DNA from: Thermoplasmata archaeon
GTDB taxonomy: Archaea > Thermoplasmatota > Thermoplasmata > Thermoplasmatales > Thermoplasmataceae
Length of the DNA: 8,224 nt
Direction: 5' to 3'
Assembly (NCBI GenBank): GCA_021811635.1
Contig: JAJZNS010000087.1
Coordinates: 1-8,224, forward strand
Below are positions 5,593 through 8,224 of this stretch, one piece after another. Under the pieces are notes generated by a model. That model ran no database searches. It was not told the origin of the DNA and saw nothing but the letters and a program-made list of their open reading frames with translations. The position numbers and the translations under genes are program-made. The first letter of the stretch is position 1. Each line of letters begins with the position of its first letter.

Positions 5593-6345
5593 ATGCCTTC
5601 TTAACCTCTTTGAGACCACAAGCGCAATTACCGCGGCATCAAGCACGGTGAGGGCCCCGCCAATAATGTACACGTTGTCCCCGCCAAGATAGCCGTTAAG
5701 GTCATTGACAAATGCGTACTGGGTCGCAGGCACGTTGGTCTTGACCAGCACCAGGTTGACGTCCACTCCATTCGATGGATCGGAAAAGCTCACTTTGACA
5801 AAAATCCCGTTCATCACGTTGATAAAAGCAGAAGCACTCTCCGAAGTGAGGCCAAAGTTTACGTCGAAACCGCTGAAAGTGCCTGCAGGGGTGGTGACTA
5901 TCTCAGCCGAACTGACAGATATTGAAGCATTCCCTGAAAAATTATTAAGGATCTGTACTAGGGGGAGAAGTGGTGCAAAGGTCGGGGACACTGCAAGAAA
6001 TGGTAAAGGATTGTTAAATGTGCGCTCAGTACCCTGCGAAAGACCACTGCTCAATCTGGAGATCTCAGCGGAACCTGAACCATTCTCAATTACTAGAAGC
6101 GTGGAATTCGAGTAGTCCACGTTCTCAATGGTCATTGTAAGACTGACCTGTGACGTCGACCCGTTTATTTCAAGGCTGCCGTTGTAGACCTCGTACGAAC
6201 CGTTGAATGCCCAGATTGGTGGACTGCTTGCAATGTTGCTCAGAGAAAATGCAGGAGACACCTGTCCCGCATTAGACGCTGCGCTGAGCGGGGCGACAAT
6301 CAGTAATGAAATTATAACCAGCAACCCGCCGTATACCAGCCGCAT
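5590..6345 (-). CDS. Secreted, C-terminally anchored surface protein of unknown function
   Basis: 251 residues that I do not recognise as a named family. Residues 1-23 form a signal peptide (Arg2, then a hydrophobic stretch GGLLVIISLLIVAPLSAA). A Ser/Asn/Gly-rich beta-type domain follows, and residues about 225-244 are a second membrane segment ending in KRLRRH, so the protein would be anchored by its C-terminus with a short basic cytoplasmic tail. There are seven N-glycosylation sequons (Asn48, 55, 61, 80, 88, 135, 139). The segment VTTPAGTFSGFDV (150-162) resembles a recurring strand-turn-strand in envelope beta-fold proteins but does not identify it. The ATG at 6345 lies 24-25 bases from a TATA element, so it is probably leaderless. 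hemL begins 30 bases after its stop; whether they are functionally linked is unknown. Confidence 0.82.
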   Translation of the reverse strand: MRLVYGGLLVIISLLIVAPLSAASNAGQVSPAFSLSNIASSPPIWAFNGSYEVYNGSLEINGSTSQVSLTMTIENVDYSNSTLLVIENGSGSAEISRLSSGLSQGTERTFNNPLPFLAVSPTFAPLLPLVQILNNFSGNASISVSSAEIVTTPAGTFSGFDVNFGLTSESASAFINVMNGIFVKVSFSDPSNGVDVNLVLVKTNVPATQYAFVNDLNGYLGGDNVYIIGGALTVLDAAVIALVVSKRLRRH

Positions 6346-6364
6346 GAAAAGACAATCTGTCGTA

Positions 6365-6374
6365 GATAAAAATA
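6365..6374. promoter_or_regulatory. Shared bidirectional TATA element
   Basis: GATAAAAATA on the plus strand, read TATTTTTATC on the minus strand, is the only good TATA-like stretch between the divergent starts. Its centre is about 24.5 bases from ATG 6345 (minus) and 28.5 from TTG 6398 (plus), so one box can serve both genes, each leaderless. Confidence 0.55.
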
Positions 6375-6397
6375 CTTCCCATTGATTAAGCCATACA

Positions 6398-8224
<1,827 letters not shown>

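Overview
The window reads as ordinary chromosomal sequence from a thermoacidophile-type archaeon, most likely of the Thermoplasmatales or a near relative. The evidence is an archaeal initiation factor aIF1A, a RIO1 kinase next to a Dim2-type KH protein, an archaeal initiator tRNA (A1-U72, three G-C pairs in the anticodon stem, no encoded CCA), TATA boxes about 25-28 bases upstream of start codons (leaderless genes), GGTGA-type ribosome binding sites, and a proline iminopeptidase whose Ser-Asp-His spacing matches what I recall for Thermoplasma tricorn-interacting factor F1. I saw no mobile element, CRISPR array or defence system.

Layout. 1-471 (+): the C-terminal part of a membrane-anchored DUF4382-like surface protein, ended by a clear hairpin-plus-T terminator. 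540-872: no convincing gene. 906-2570 (+): a translation and 30S-maturation operon, aIF1A, rio1 and a dim2/pno1-like gene. 2674-2748 (+): initiator tRNA-Met with its own TATA box and T-run. 2746-5559 (-): a tetrapyrrole operon read hemL, hemC, hemD, converging on the tRNA so that the hemD stop codon lies inside the tRNA 3' end. 5590-6345 (-): a secreted, C-terminally anchored, sequon-rich surface protein of unknown function. 6398-7423 (+): a Taw2/Trm5-family tRNA methyltransferase fold, probably the wybutosine enzyme Taw2, divergent from the surface gene and apparently sharing one TATA element with it. 7401-8224 (-): proline iminopeptidase, running off the right edge and overlapping taw2 tail to tail.

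How the genes work together. aIF1A and initiator tRNA act at the same initiation step, and Rio1 and Dim2 act in the last stages of 16S rRNA and 30S maturation, so 906-2748 is one functional neighbourhood. HemL, HemC and HemD take glutamate-1-semialdehyde towards uroporphyrinogen III; HemA and HemB, needed before and between these steps, are not in the window. Taw2 modifies tRNA-Phe.

The most unusual point is rio1. Its reading frame and conserved N-terminal domain begin about 44 codons before the first ATG, and the codon correctly placed behind a GGTGA ribosome binding site is TTA, not a recognised start. Many starts here are TTG (dim2-like gene, hemC, hemD, taw2), so a TTG-to-TTA change, a sequencing error or real UUA initiation are all possible. 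Other compact-genome features are the shared bidirectional TATA box, the tRNA/hemD overlap and a perfect dyad at the tRNA 5' end.
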